64,000 nt of DNA from the NCBI RefSeq assembly GCF_029892485.1, contig NZ_JARXVG010000002.1:496001-560000 (forward strand), given 5' to 3'. The position numbers were made by a program, and so were the translations under genes. The stretch's first letter is position 1. The number at the start of each line of letters is the position of its first letter. The notes beneath the pieces are model-generated. The model saw only the letters and a list, made by a program, of their open reading frames with translations, did not search any database and had not been told where the DNA came from. The stretch is from Variovorax boronicumulans. Lineage in GTDB: Bacteria; Pseudomonadota; Gammaproteobacteria; Burkholderiales; Burkholderiaceae_C. Below, piece by piece: positions 8,857-18,124 of the stretch.

Positions 8857-10011
8857 TCAGCGGATATCGCTGTCCCCTTCCAGCAATTTTCGCGCAACGA
8901 TCACGCGCATGATCTCGTTGGTGCCTTCGAGGATCTGGTGCACGCGGGTGTCGCGCACCAGCCGCTCCAGCGGGAACTCGCTGAGGTAGCCGTAGCCGCC
9001 GTGCAGCTGCAGCGCGTCGTTGCAGACGTTGAAACCCGCATCGGTCGCGAAGCGCTTGGCCATCGCGCAGTAGGTGCTGGCGTCGGCGTGGCCGGCATCG
9101 AGCTTCGATGCGGCAAGCCGCACCATCTGCCGCGCCGCGACCAGCTCGGTCGCCATGTCGGCCAGCTTGAACTGCAGCGCCTGGAAGCTTGCGATCGGCT
9201 TGCCGAACTGCTGGCGTTCGTGCAGGTAGCGGCGCGCCGCATCGAGCGCGCCTTGCGCCGCGCCCACCGAGCAGGTCGCGATGTTGATGCGCCCGCCGTC
9301 CAGCCCCTTCATGGCGATGCGAAAGCCCTCGCCTTCCTTGCCCAGCAGATGGTCGGCCGGGATGCGCACGTTGTCGAAGTTGATGGTGCGCGTGGGCTGG
9401 CTGTTCCAGCCCATCTTGTGTTCCTTCTTGCCGTAGCTCACGCCGGGCGCGTCGGCCGGCACGGCGAAGGCCGAAATGCCGCCCGCGCCGCCGCCGCCCG
9501 TTCGCGCCATCAGCACCAGCACGTCGGTCGCGCCCGCGCCCGAGATGAAGGCCTTGCCGCCGTTGATGACGTACTCGCCGTCCTTCAACTCTGCGCGCGT
9601 CTTGAGCGAGCCCGCGTCCGAACCGGCGCCCGGTTCGGTGAGGCAGTACGACGCGAGCTTGCGCCCGCTCGTCAAGTCTTCGCCCCACTGCGCGGCCACC
9701 GCGTCGGTGGCCCACGTACCCAGCATCCACGTCGCCATGTTGTGGATCGTGATGAAGGCCGTGGTCGACGGGTCGACGGCTGCCATCTCCTCGAACACCA
9801 GCGCTGAATCGAGCCGCGGCAGCCCGAGGCCGCCGATGCGCTCGGGCGCATAGAGCCCGCAGAAGCCCAGCTCACCGGCCTTGGCGATGGCCTCCTTCGG
9901 AAAGATCGCCTCCGCATCCCACTGCGCCGCATGCGGCGCGAACTCGGCCTGCGCAAAGTCGCGCGCGCTCTGCGCGAAGGCGCGCTGCTCTTCGGAAAGT
10001 TCGAAGTCCAT
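8857..10011 (-). CDS. Acyl-CoA dehydrogenase (probable isobutyryl-CoA dehydrogenase)
   Basis: 384 aa FAD-dependent acyl-CoA dehydrogenase with all three domains. Motifs are SYCLTEPGAGSDAGSL (flavin-binding, about residue 125), the FISGAGATDVLVLMA beta domain and the C-terminal HGGYGYLSEFPLERLVRD block. EGTNEIMR carries the catalytic Glu typical of short/branched-chain enzymes. Its place between mmsA and the HIBYL-CoA hydrolase gene points to isobutyryl-CoA as substrate in valine breakdown; substrate choice is inferred. Electrons would pass to ETF and then to the ETF-ubiquinone oxidoreductase encoded at 55916. Confidence 0.92.
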   Translation of the reverse strand: MDFELSEEQRAFAQSARDFAQAEFAPHAAQWDAEAIFPKEAIAKAGELGFCGLYAPERIGGLGLPRLDSALVFEEMAAVDPSTTAFITIHNMATWMLGTWATDAVAAQWGEDLTSGRKLASYCLTEPGAGSDAGSLKTRAELKDGEYVINGGKAFISGAGATDVLVLMARTGGGGAGGISAFAVPADAPGVSYGKKEHKMGWNSQPTRTINFDNVRIPADHLLGKEGEGFRIAMKGLDGGRINIATCSVGAAQGALDAARRYLHERQQFGKPIASFQALQFKLADMATELVAARQMVRLAASKLDAGHADASTYCAMAKRFATDAGFNVCNDALQLHGGYGYLSEFPLERLVRDTRVHQILEGTNEIMRVIVARKLLEGDSDIR

Positions 10012-10023
10012 CCGGCGGACTTC

Positions 10024-11547
<1,524 letters not shown>

Positions 11548-11614
11548 GGGGTTTGTCTCCTGTGAATCTCGGGGAAGCGATGCCGGGCCAGGCCGGTGCA
11601 GCCCGCATCCTAGC

Positions 11615-11670
11615 TTTGCAGATTTGCTATGACAATAGACAAATATGCGCCACGGCTTTGCAAAAATGCA
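11615..11670. promoter_or_regulatory. Putative LysR-binding region between mmsA and the divergent LysR gene
   Basis: The 161-bp divergent gap holds an AT-rich stretch with repeated TTTGCA words (11615-11620 and 11657-11662, the latter extended as TTTGCAAAAATGCA) and the inverted pair ATTTG (11622-11626) and CAAAT (11640-11644), which encloses CTAT and ATAG. The arrangement fits an extended two-site LysR operator covering both promoters. No protein-DNA evidence is available from sequence alone. Confidence 0.4.
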
Positions 11671-11708
11671 GAGACCGGGCACGAGCGAACATGAGGAGAC
11701 GCACGCAC

Positions 11709-12668
11709 ATGGACTGGGACAACCTGCGCTACTTCCTGGAGCTGGCCCGCTCGGGCACGCTGATGAGCGCGGCGCGCCGGCTCGAGGTGGACCACACCAC
11801 GGTAGCGCGGCGCATCCAGTCGCTCGAAAAGGAAGTCGGCGCCCCGCTCTTCTCGCGCGAATCGGGCGGCCACCGGCTCACCGAAGCGGGCCGCCGCCTG
11901 CAGCCGCAGGTCGAGGCGATGGAGAGCGCCTTCCAGGCCGTGGAGAGCACCGCGCCGGCTTCGCAGGAGGGCCTGTCGGGGCTGGTGCGCATCGGCGCGA
12001 CCGAGGGCTTCGGCACGGTGGTGCTGGCGCCGCAGCTCGCGCTCTTCGCGGCGCAGCACCCCAAGCTCACCATCGACCTGCTCGCGATGCCGCGTCTCGT
12101 GCACCTGTCGCGGCGCGAAGCCGACATCGTGATCTCGCTGGAGCGGCCGGCGCGCGGGCCGGTGGTGGTGACCAAGCTCACCGACTATACGCTGCGGCTC
12201 TATGCATCGAAGCAGTACCTGGCCGCGCACAAGCCGATCAAGACGCGCGAGGACCTGCGCGGCCACACCTTCATCAGCTACGTGGACGACCTGCTGTTCA
12301 GCAAGGAGCTGCAGTACCTCGATGAACTGCACCGGCCCGATGCGTTCGCGTTGCGCAGCACCAGCGTGCTTGCGCAGCATCGGGCGGTGGTGGCGGGCGC
12401 GGGCATCGCGGTACTGCCGGCGTTCGTGGCCGAGGGCGACAAAACGCTGCGGCCCGTGCTCGCTGGGCAGGCGAACTTCACGCGCACCTTCTGGATGTCG
12501 ATGCCTGCGGAGACCAAGCACCTGATGCGCATGCAGGCCGTGTGGGACTTTCTTCGCGAGACGGCGCAGACGCAGCAATCGACGCTGCTGCCGCAGAATG
12601 CGGAAAAAGCGGATGACAAGGCAGACGCGCCGCAACGGCCGCCGCGTCTGCGCAAACCGACTCTGTAG
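11709..12668 (+). CDS. LysR-type transcriptional regulator (likely of the valine/mms operon)
   Basis: 319 aa. The HTH is [20 protein letters not shown] followed by [20 protein letters not shown], the subgroup with a Val-Asp-His-Thr-Thr recognition helix. The effector domain begins near residue 90 ([18 protein letters not shown]). The C-terminus carries a charged Lys/Arg/Pro-rich tail of about 25 residues after the domain. The ATG at 11709 puts the HTH at the N-terminus; the open frame upstream is intergenic. It is divergent from mmsA and 17 bp upstream of an aminotransferase gene, so it may control both. Confidence 0.9.
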   Translation: MDWDNLRYFLELARSGTLMSAARRLEVDHTTVARRIQSLEKEVGAPLFSRESGGHRLTEAGRRLQPQVEAMESAFQAVESTAPASQEGLSGLVRIGATEGFGTVVLAPQLALFAAQHPKLTIDLLAMPRLVHLSRREADIVISLERPARGPVVVTKLTDYTLRLYASKQYLAAHKPIKTREDLRGHTFISYVDDLLFSKELQYLDELHRPDAFALRSTSVLAQHRAVVAGAGIAVLPAFVAEGDKTLRPVLAGQANFTRTFWMSMPAETKHLMRMQAVWDFLRETAQTQQSTLLPQNAEKADDKADAPQRPPRLRKPTL

Positions 12669-12685
12669 CCACCGAGGAGACACGC

Positions 12686-13852
12686 ATGCCACGCCATCGC
12701 CCCGCACGGCTCGAACACATCGCAGGCATCGGCGTCGACCGCATGGGCGCCATCGCGGACGATGCGGACGGGCCGCCATTTCTCCGGCTCGAAAACCTCG
12801 ATGTCGACATTCCGCCGGACCCCGAAGCTGTTGCGCGCACCGTGCGCGCCGCCTCGGAAGATTCGGACAACAGCTACCTGCCCTTCGTCGGCCAATCGCG
12901 GTTGCGCGAGATTGCCGCACGGCATGTGTCGGCGCTTTCGGGCGTGGAGTACGGCCCGCGCAACTGCGTGATCTCCGCGGGCGGCCTCTCGGGCATCCTC
13001 AACGCGCTGCTCGCGACGGTCGACGTGGGCGACCAGGTTCTGGTGACCGACCCGACCTATGCGGGGCTGCTCAACCGCATCCGCTTGGCCGGTGGCACGC
13101 CGAAGTACGTGCCCTTCATCTTCACGCCCGGCGGCGAATGGAAGCTCGACCGCGCAGCGCTGCAATCCGCCATCGGACCGCGCGTGCGCGTGATGCTGTT
13201 GATGTCGCCGTCGATGCCGACCGGAGCCTACCTCGACGAGGACGACTGGCGCGCCGTCGCCGCGCTGTGCGTGCGGCATGACCTGACGCTGATCCTCGAC
13301 ACGGCCATGGAGCGCCTGCTCTACGACGGTCGCCAGGTGATCCACCCGGCCGGTCTTCCCGGCATGGCCGAGCGCACGATCACCGTAGGTTCGTCGGCCA
13401 AGGAACTGCGCATGATCGGCTGGCGCGTGGGCTGGACCGTGGCGCCCCAGAGCTACATGCCCGATCTGGTGGCCGTGTCGCTCGCCAATGTGGTCGTGCC
13501 CGTGGGCATCGCGCAGGACGCTGTGGCGACGGCGCTGGAACAGTCGGCGCACACGCTCGCGCCGTATGTGGCCGAACTGGAACGCCGGCGCGACACGGTG
13601 CTGGGTGAACTCAAGGGCTTGCCCGTCGGCGTTCCGGCGGGCGGCTGGTCGCTGCTGCTGCGGACCAGCGATTTCGGCATCGACGGACAGACGCTGTCGG
13701 AGCGCCTTCTGACGGCGCGGGTATGCGCAACGGCGATGAAAGGCTGGGGCGAAACGCATGGCGCGCAATACCTGCGCTTCGTGTTCTCCAACGAGCCCGT
13801 CGATCGGCTGCGCGGGCTCGGCGACAAGGTGCGCGCCGCACTGGGCGCTTGA
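12686..13852 (+). CDS. Class I/II pyridoxal-phosphate aminotransferase
   Basis: 388 aa fold-type I aminotransferase. Visible features are the SAGGLSGILNALL cofactor loop near residue 95, DPTYAGLLNRIRLAG, SPSMPTGAYLDEDDW in place of the common N-P-T-G turn, and LDTAMERLLYDG with the Asp that pairs with the PLP ring nitrogen. VGSSAKELRMIGWRVGW holds the PLP lysine near 240, and LRFVFSNEPVDRL carries the C-terminal Arg that binds substrate carboxylate. The substrate cannot be read from sequence. It follows the LysR gene with an AGGAG-type ribosome-binding site, so it is probably co-transcribed; a role in branched-chain amino acid use is only suggested by location. Confidence 0.85.
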   Translation: MPRHRPARLEHIAGIGVDRMGAIADDADGPPFLRLENLDVDIPPDPEAVARTVRAASEDSDNSYLPFVGQSRLREIAARHVSALSGVEYGPRNCVISAGGLSGILNALLATVDVGDQVLVTDPTYAGLLNRIRLAGGTPKYVPFIFTPGGEWKLDRAALQSAIGPRVRVMLLMSPSMPTGAYLDEDDWRAVAALCVRHDLTLILDTAMERLLYDGRQVIHPAGLPGMAERTITVGSSAKELRMIGWRVGWTVAPQSYMPDLVAVSLANVVVPVGIAQDAVATALEQSAHTLAPYVAELERRRDTVLGELKGLPVGVPAGGWSLLLRTSDFGIDGQTLSERLLTARVCATAMKGWGETHGAQYLRFVFSNEPVDRLRGLGDKVRAALGA

Positions 13853-13856
13853 CCGC

Positions 13857-14912
13857 TCAGGAGAAGAGGCGCTTGAGGAATCCAGGCTTTGCCGCTGGTG
13901 CCGCAGCATTTTCCAGCAGGTCGATCAATCCGTTGACGCGCGGCTTCTTGAGCCCCCGCGCGTAGTCGATGTAGCTCTCTTCCTTGTCCATGCTGTAGAA
14001 CTGTGGCGGCATCGGCAGGCCTTGCACCGCCGCCAGCAGCGCGCGCAATGCGTCGAGCCGGTTCATGCGGATGGCGCTCGTGATCGCGGTCTCGCCGAAC
14101 GATGGAATGATCTCGTTGGGCTGTGCGAGCCCGGCCTCGAGCAGGGTCTTGATTGCCGCGGCATCGCCCTCGACCGCCGCCGCGCCCAGTGCCTCCAGCG
14201 CCTCGTGCTTTTCCGGCGAGAGGCTGGCCTTGTAGGCATCGCTGCGCTTGTCGTCTTCGTCGCGCGCGTCGCCGCCCTCCATGGTCATGAAGTCGGTCAC
14301 CAGCGCCACGGGCTCACCCGCCGCATCGAGCGCCCAGAAGCTCGGATAGCTGCCATCGCCCCAGCCGGAGCGAAAGATCACCATGTTGCTCGCCGAACCC
14401 GGCCCGAGCGGATAGTGGTCGATGACATCGGCATCGCCCATCTCGCCGGCGATCACGTCGTCGTAGTAGCTGATGAAATCGGGATCGGTGGCTTCGCGCT
14501 TGTCGCGCTCGGCCATGGCGGTTGCGGCCTCGGGCTCCATGAAGCACCCGAGGCCGGCGTCGATCGGATAACCGTAGAACTCGTCGTCGCCCAGCGTGTC
14601 GGGCGACTCCCCTTCGATCAGCGCCATCTGCCAGCTCAACTCGGCGGCGCGCACGCTGTCGCGGTCACGCAGCCACAGCACGGCCAGCGCATGCCGACCC
14701 TTGTCATGCAGCACCTCGACCGGGAATGCGCCCCGCGCCTGCAGTTCGCGCGCGAAGGGTTGGCGCTCGGGTTGTACCAGCGGATCGCAGGCCACGATGC
14801 GACCGCTCCTGATGTTCAGGGCGCCGCAAGGCAGGCGCTCCAGGTGCAACGCGCGAAGCGCCTCCTCGCCGAGAAAGATGGTGTGGAGGTTGTCGATGTC
14901 GAGATAAGCCAT
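13857..14912 (-). CDS. DUF4241 protein with C-terminal ankyrin-type region, function unknown
   Basis: 351 aa. The first 215 residues match the DUF4241 style, with YPIDAGLGCFMEPEAA near residue 110, then a predicted beta-rich part with SGWGDGSYPSFWALDAAGEP. Residues about 240-345 look like two or three degenerate ankyrin repeats (ALGAAAVEGDAAAIKTLLEA, then GETAITSAIRMNRLDALRAL). There is no signal peptide or membrane segment, so it is probably cytoplasmic. It is convergent with the aminotransferase gene (4 bp apart) and downstream of scoAB beyond a terminator, so it is likely a separate unit. No biochemical function can be given. Confidence 0.75.
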   Translation of the reverse strand: MAYLDIDNLHTIFLGEEALRALHLERLPCGALNIRSGRIVACDPLVQPERQPFARELQARGAFPVEVLHDKGRHALAVLWLRDRDSVRAAELSWQMALIEGESPDTLGDDEFYGYPIDAGLGCFMEPEAATAMAERDKREATDPDFISYYDDVIAGEMGDADVIDHYPLGPGSASNMVIFRSGWGDGSYPSFWALDAAGEPVALVTDFMTMEGGDARDEDDKRSDAYKASLSPEKHEALEALGAAAVEGDAAAIKTLLEAGLAQPNEIIPSFGETAITSAIRMNRLDALRALLAAVQGLPMPPQFYSMDKEESYIDYARGLKKPRVNGLIDLLENAAAPAAKPGFLKRLFS

Positions 14913-14930
14913 GCGCGCAGTTTCTCATCC

Positions 14931-14957
14931 AAAGAAAAAGGGCCGCGAAGGCGGCCC
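14931..14957 (-). terminator. Intrinsic terminator downstream of scoB
   Basis: Read on the minus strand, GGGCCGC, loop CTTC, GCGGCCC and then TTTTTCTTT form a perfect 7-bp GC-rich stem with a tetraloop and a U-rich tail, 24 bp after the scoB stop. It ends the scoAB transcript before the DUF4241 gene. Confidence 0.85.
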
Positions 14958-14980
14958 ATGTCGTCGTGGCGCGGGCAACC

Positions 14981-15619
14981 TTACTGGATCAGCTTCGCAC
15001 CCGTCTTTGCCTGCAGCGCATCGAAGCTCACGCCCGGTGCCAGCTCGACGACCTTCAGGCCTTCAGGCACCACGTCCATCACCGCGAGGTCGGTGATGAT
15101 GCGGTCGACCACGGCCACGCCGGTCAGCGGCAGGGTGCACTTCTCGAGAATCTTGAAGTCCTCGGTGCCGTCCTTCTTCTTGGCGACGTGTTCCATCAGC
15201 ACGATCACGCGCTTGACGCCGGCCACCAGGTCCATCGCGCCGCCCATGCCCTTGACCATCTTGCCGGGGATCATCCAGTTGGCGAGGTCGCCTTCGGTGC
15301 TCACCTGCATGGCGCCCAGGATCGACAGGTTGATCTTGCCGCCGCGGATCATCGCGAAGCTGTCGTGGCTGCCGAAGATGGCCGAGCCGGGGATGGTGGT
15401 CACGGTCTGCTTGCCGGCGTTGATGAGGTCGGCATCGACGTTGTCTTCTGTCGGAAAGGCGCCGATGCCCAGCATGCCGTTCTCGCTCTGCAGCCACACT
15501 TCCTTGGTACCGGTGTGGTTGGCCACCAGCGTGGGGATGCCGATGCCCAGGTTCACGTAGAAGCCGTCTTCGAGTTCTTGGGCGGCACGGGCCGCCATCT
15601 GGTCTTGGGTCCAGGGCAT
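14981..15619 (-). CDS. scoB: 3-oxoacid CoA-transferase subunit B
   Basis: 212 aa, the usual length. It carries [13 protein letters not shown] near residue 25, then [15 protein letters not shown] with the catalytic Glu of family I CoA-transferases (S-E-N-G), [20 protein letters not shown], and the C-terminal [17 protein letters not shown]. It moves CoA between succinyl-CoA and acetoacetate or a related 3-oxoacid, as a complex with ScoA. It starts 1 bp after the scoA stop, so the pair is a coupled operon. The upstream extension in the same frame is scoA antisense or overlap and was discarded. Confidence 0.94.
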   Translation of the reverse strand: MPWTQDQMAARAAQELEDGFYVNLGIGIPTLVANHTGTKEVWLQSENGMLGIGAFPTEDNVDADLINAGKQTVTTIPGSAIFGSHDSFAMIRGGKINLSILGAMQVSTEGDLANWMIPGKMVKGMGGAMDLVAGVKRVIVLMEHVAKKKDGTEDFKILEKCTLPLTGVAVVDRIITDLAVMDVVPEGLKVVELAPGVSFDALQAKTGAKLIQ

Positions 15620-15620
15620 C

Positions 15621-16433
15621 TCAGGCTCCTTCTTTCTTGCCGACGGGGACAGTGGGCACGGGTTGTTCGCTGCCGGCGGCTGCCTGCGCGATGGCGGCCT
15701 GCGCCTCGACCTTGGCTGCAGCCGCATCGACCGGCGCCGAGGCGCTCACGGTGCGTTTCTCGATGCGCTTCTCGGGCGTGGCGTTGAGCACGATGCGGTG
15801 CACATAGATGCCCGGCAGGTGGATGTCGTCGGGGGCCAGCTCGCCCACTTCGACGATCTTCTCGACTTCGACGATGCAGATCTTGCCGGCCATCGCGGCG
15901 GCGGGGTTGAAGTTGCGTGCCGTGAGGCGGAAGCGCAGGTTGCCCGACTTGTCGGCCACGTCGGCCTTGACCAGCGCCACGTCGGGCACCAGCGAGCGTT
16001 CCATGACGTAGGTCTCGCCGTCGAACTCGCGCAGTTCCTTGCCTTCGGCCACTTGCGTGCCCACGCCGGTCTTGGTGAAGAAGGCCGGGATGCCAGCACC
16101 GCCCGCGCGCAGCTTTTCGGCCAGCGTGCCCTGCGGCGTGAATTCGAGGGCCAGTTCGCCCGCGAGGTACTGGCGCTCGAACTCCTTGTTCTCCCCCACG
16201 TACGACGCGATCATCTTCTTGATCTGGCGCGTCTCCAGCAGCTTGCCGAGGCCGAAGCCGTCGACGCCCGCGTTGTTGGAGATGACGGTGAGGTTCTGCG
16301 CGCCGGAGTCCTTCAGCGCGTCGATCAGCGCTTCGGGAATGCCGCACAGGCCGAAGCCGCCGACCGCGAGCATCTGCCCGTCGGCGACGACCCCCTTGAG
16401 TGCCGCGTCTGCGGAGGGATAAATCTTGTTCAC
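15621..16433 (-). CDS. scoA: 3-oxoacid CoA-transferase subunit A with an extra C-terminal tail
   Basis: 270 aa starting at a GTG codon ([20 protein letters not shown]). Core motifs are [20 protein letters not shown] with the glycine-rich CoA-binding loop, [17 protein letters not shown], and [16 protein letters not shown]. The core ends near residue 230 with [20 protein letters not shown]. The last 35-40 residues are Ala/Val/Pro-rich and low in complexity, absent from the compact 230-235 aa family members I know. It is first in the operon with scoB, divergent from a PAS-LuxR regulator, with a perfect palindrome in between. Confidence 0.93.
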   Translation of the reverse strand: MNKIYPSADAALKGVVADGQMLAVGGFGLCGIPEALIDALKDSGAQNLTVISNNAGVDGFGLGKLLETRQIKKMIASYVGENKEFERQYLAGELALEFTPQGTLAEKLRAGGAGIPAFFTKTGVGTQVAEGKELREFDGETYVMERSLVPDVALVKADVADKSGNLRFRLTARNFNPAAAMAGKICIVEVEKIVEVGELAPDDIHLPGIYVHRIVLNATPEKRIEKRTVSASAPVDAAAAKVEAQAAIAQAAAGSEQPVPTVPVGKKEGA

Positions 16434-16484
16434 TCGGGCTCCTTGATGGAATGGTGGAGAGTGGGTAGGAAACAGCCTTCGACG

Positions 16485-16510
16485 ATACTACGTACTCATA
16501 TACGTAGTAT
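16485..16510. promoter_or_regulatory. Perfect 10-bp palindrome between scoA and the LuxR gene
   Basis: Arms ATACTACGTA (16485-16494) and TACGTAGTAT (16501-16510) are perfect reverse complements, separated by 6 bp. The site lies 52 bp upstream of the scoA GTG and 20 bp upstream of the luxR-type ATG, where one dimer could control both genes. The likely binder is the adjacent PAS-LuxR protein; this is inference from position. Confidence 0.7.
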
Positions 16511-16529
16511 TTCGTAATGGTGACCCCCG

Positions 16530-17096
16530 ATGACCGAGATCGATTACCGGTTGGCTTTTGAACATGCGCCCGTCGGCATGGTCGTCTCGAGCAACCGCAC
16601 CATCGTGGCCTGCAACCAGCGGGTGTGCGAGATCTTCGGCGCAACGCCCTCCGCGCTGGTGGGGCATTCGTTCAGCATCCTGTACCCGAGCGTGGCGGAG
16701 TTCGAGCGCATCGGCAAGCGCATGGAACCCTTTTTGAACGCCAACGGCAACTACGCCGACAACCGCATGATGAAGCGCCTGGGCGGCCTGCACGGCGCGA
16801 TGGCCGGCGAGACCTTCTGGTGCCACGTCACCGGCCACGCGATGAACCGCGCCGCGCCGCACGAGGCCGGCATCTGGACCTTCGAGGACCTGGGCTCGCG
16901 CCGTGCGGTGAAGGCCGAGCTCACGCCGCGCGAGCGCGAGGTGGCGGCGCAGGTGATGCGGGGGCTGACCTCCAAGGAGATCGGCAAGGCGCTGGGCATC
17001 AGCCACCGAACGGTGGAGCTGCACCGGGCGAGGCTGATGCGCAAGTACGCGGCGGCGACCACCGCGGAGCTCGTTCAGAAGCTCATCGCAGGCTAA
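16530..17096 (+). CDS. PAS-domain LuxR-type transcriptional regulator
   Basis: 188 aa. The N-terminal PAS domain (about residues 5-110) opens with DYRLAFEHAPVGMVVSSNRT and includes the IFGATPSALVGHSF segment. A C-terminal LuxR HTH (about 125-185) reads LTPREREVAAQVMRGLTSKE followed by IGKALGISHRTVELHRARLM. It has no receiver domain, so it likely senses a ligand or redox state by PAS. It is divergent from scoAB, which is probably its target. No strong ribosome-binding site precedes the ATG. Confidence 0.88.
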   Translation: MTEIDYRLAFEHAPVGMVVSSNRTIVACNQRVCEIFGATPSALVGHSFSILYPSVAEFERIGKRMEPFLNANGNYADNRMMKRLGGLHGAMAGETFWCHVTGHAMNRAAPHEAGIWTFEDLGSRRAVKAELTPREREVAAQVMRGLTSKEIGKALGISHRTVELHRARLMRKYAAATTAELVQKLIAG

Positions 17097-17265
17097 GACG
17101 CGCCACCGGATCGCCGCGCGGGGCTGGAAGTTCCGAAATTCGTGCCGCGGATCATTGCGAAAACGGAAACGCCGCTTCCTCGAAAGGCCCGTGTTGCGGC
17201 GCGTTCAGAGGTCTATCTTCGAGTTCATGCGAACAAGCCGTTCGCACCACTCAGGAGTAAACGCC

Positions 17266-17412
17266 ATGTCCACAGCCCTTCATTCCGAAAAGAACCTTCT
17301 TCAACAAACCCGGGTGTCCGTCGCCCAGGTCCACGCCATCGCCGCGCACCGCCTGCCGGTCACGCTGACGCTCGCGGCGATCATCCTGTCGGTGCTCGGC
17401 GTCAAGCCCTGA
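17266..17412 (+). CDS. Small 48-aa protein with a C-terminal membrane helix
   Basis: MSTALHSEKNLLQQTRVSVA begins a 48-residue ORF whose last 20 residues (LPVTLTLAAIILSVLGV region) form a single hydrophobic segment. An AGGAG ribosome-binding sequence lies 8 bp before the ATG, and codon use is normal for the window. The longer in-frame reading from 17155 has an Arg/Lys-rich, gene-unlike start and lacks such a site. Function is unknown; a tail-anchored regulatory peptide is possible. It stands alone, ending 18 bp from the convergent tctC remnant. Confidence 0.6.
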   Translation: MSTALHSEKNLLQQTRVSVAQVHAIAAHRLPVTLTLAAIILSVLGVKP

Positions 17413-17430
17413 GGCTGCAAGTGCACGTGA

Positions 17431-18098
17431 TCAGTCAGGCTTGATGTCCGCCGCCTTGATCACCTTCGACCAGGTCGCGGGTTCCTGGTCTACGAACATG
17501 CCCAGTGCCACCGGGTCCATGTAGGTCGCGAAGGCGCCCTGCTCGTCCACCTTCTTGCCGAACGCCTCGCTCTCGACGATCTTCCTGATCTCGCCGGTGA
17601 GCTTGCCGACGACCTCTGGCGGCGTCTTCGCCGGTGCGAACACCGCGAACCACGACTCGACCTCGTAGCCCGGCAGCCCCGCCTCGGCGGAGGTCGGCAC
17701 ATTGGCCATCGACGGATGCCGCTTGCTGCCGGTGTATGCCAGCGCCTTGATGCGTCCGCCCGCGAAATGGCCGATGACCGACGGCGGCGTGGTGATGAAC
17801 ATGTCCACGTTGCTCGCGATCAGGTCGTTGATGGCCGGGCCCGATCCCTTGTAGGGCACGTGCGTCATCGCTTGCCTCGACTGCCGCGACAGCAGCTCGC
17901 CCGCGATGTGCTGGATCGAGCCATTGCCCGACGAGGCGTAGAACAGCCCGCCCTCCTTCTTCTTGCCGTACGCGATCAGTTCCTTCATCGAGTTCACCGG
18001 CAGCTTGCCGCTCACGGCGACGGCCAGGTGTCGGCATTCAAAGAAGCGGTGGCGGCCAGCGAAAGGCAGGCCGCGAGAAGGCGGTGAACGGGTTTCAT
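17431..18098 (-). pseudogene. Broken TctC-type (Bug family) tricarboxylate-binding protein gene
   Basis: The 5' end encodes a normal Bug/TctC signal peptide, MKPVHRLLAACLSLAATASL, but then jumps within a few codons into the middle of the family, where it hits a stop in that frame. In the +1 frame the sequence resumes with LAVAVSGKLPVNSMKELIAY and continues to a normal C-terminus, including GNGSIQHIAGELL, MTHVPYKGSGPAINDLIA and VPTSAEAGLPGYEVESW. Against a usual length near 325 aa, about 100 residues are missing from the N-terminal lobe and the reading frame is shifted, so the product cannot be a working binding protein. It lies just downstream of, and in line with, the LysR gene at 18125. Confidence 0.85.
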
Positions 18099-18124
18099 GG
18101 TTTGTCTCCACAGCAAGGCGCACC

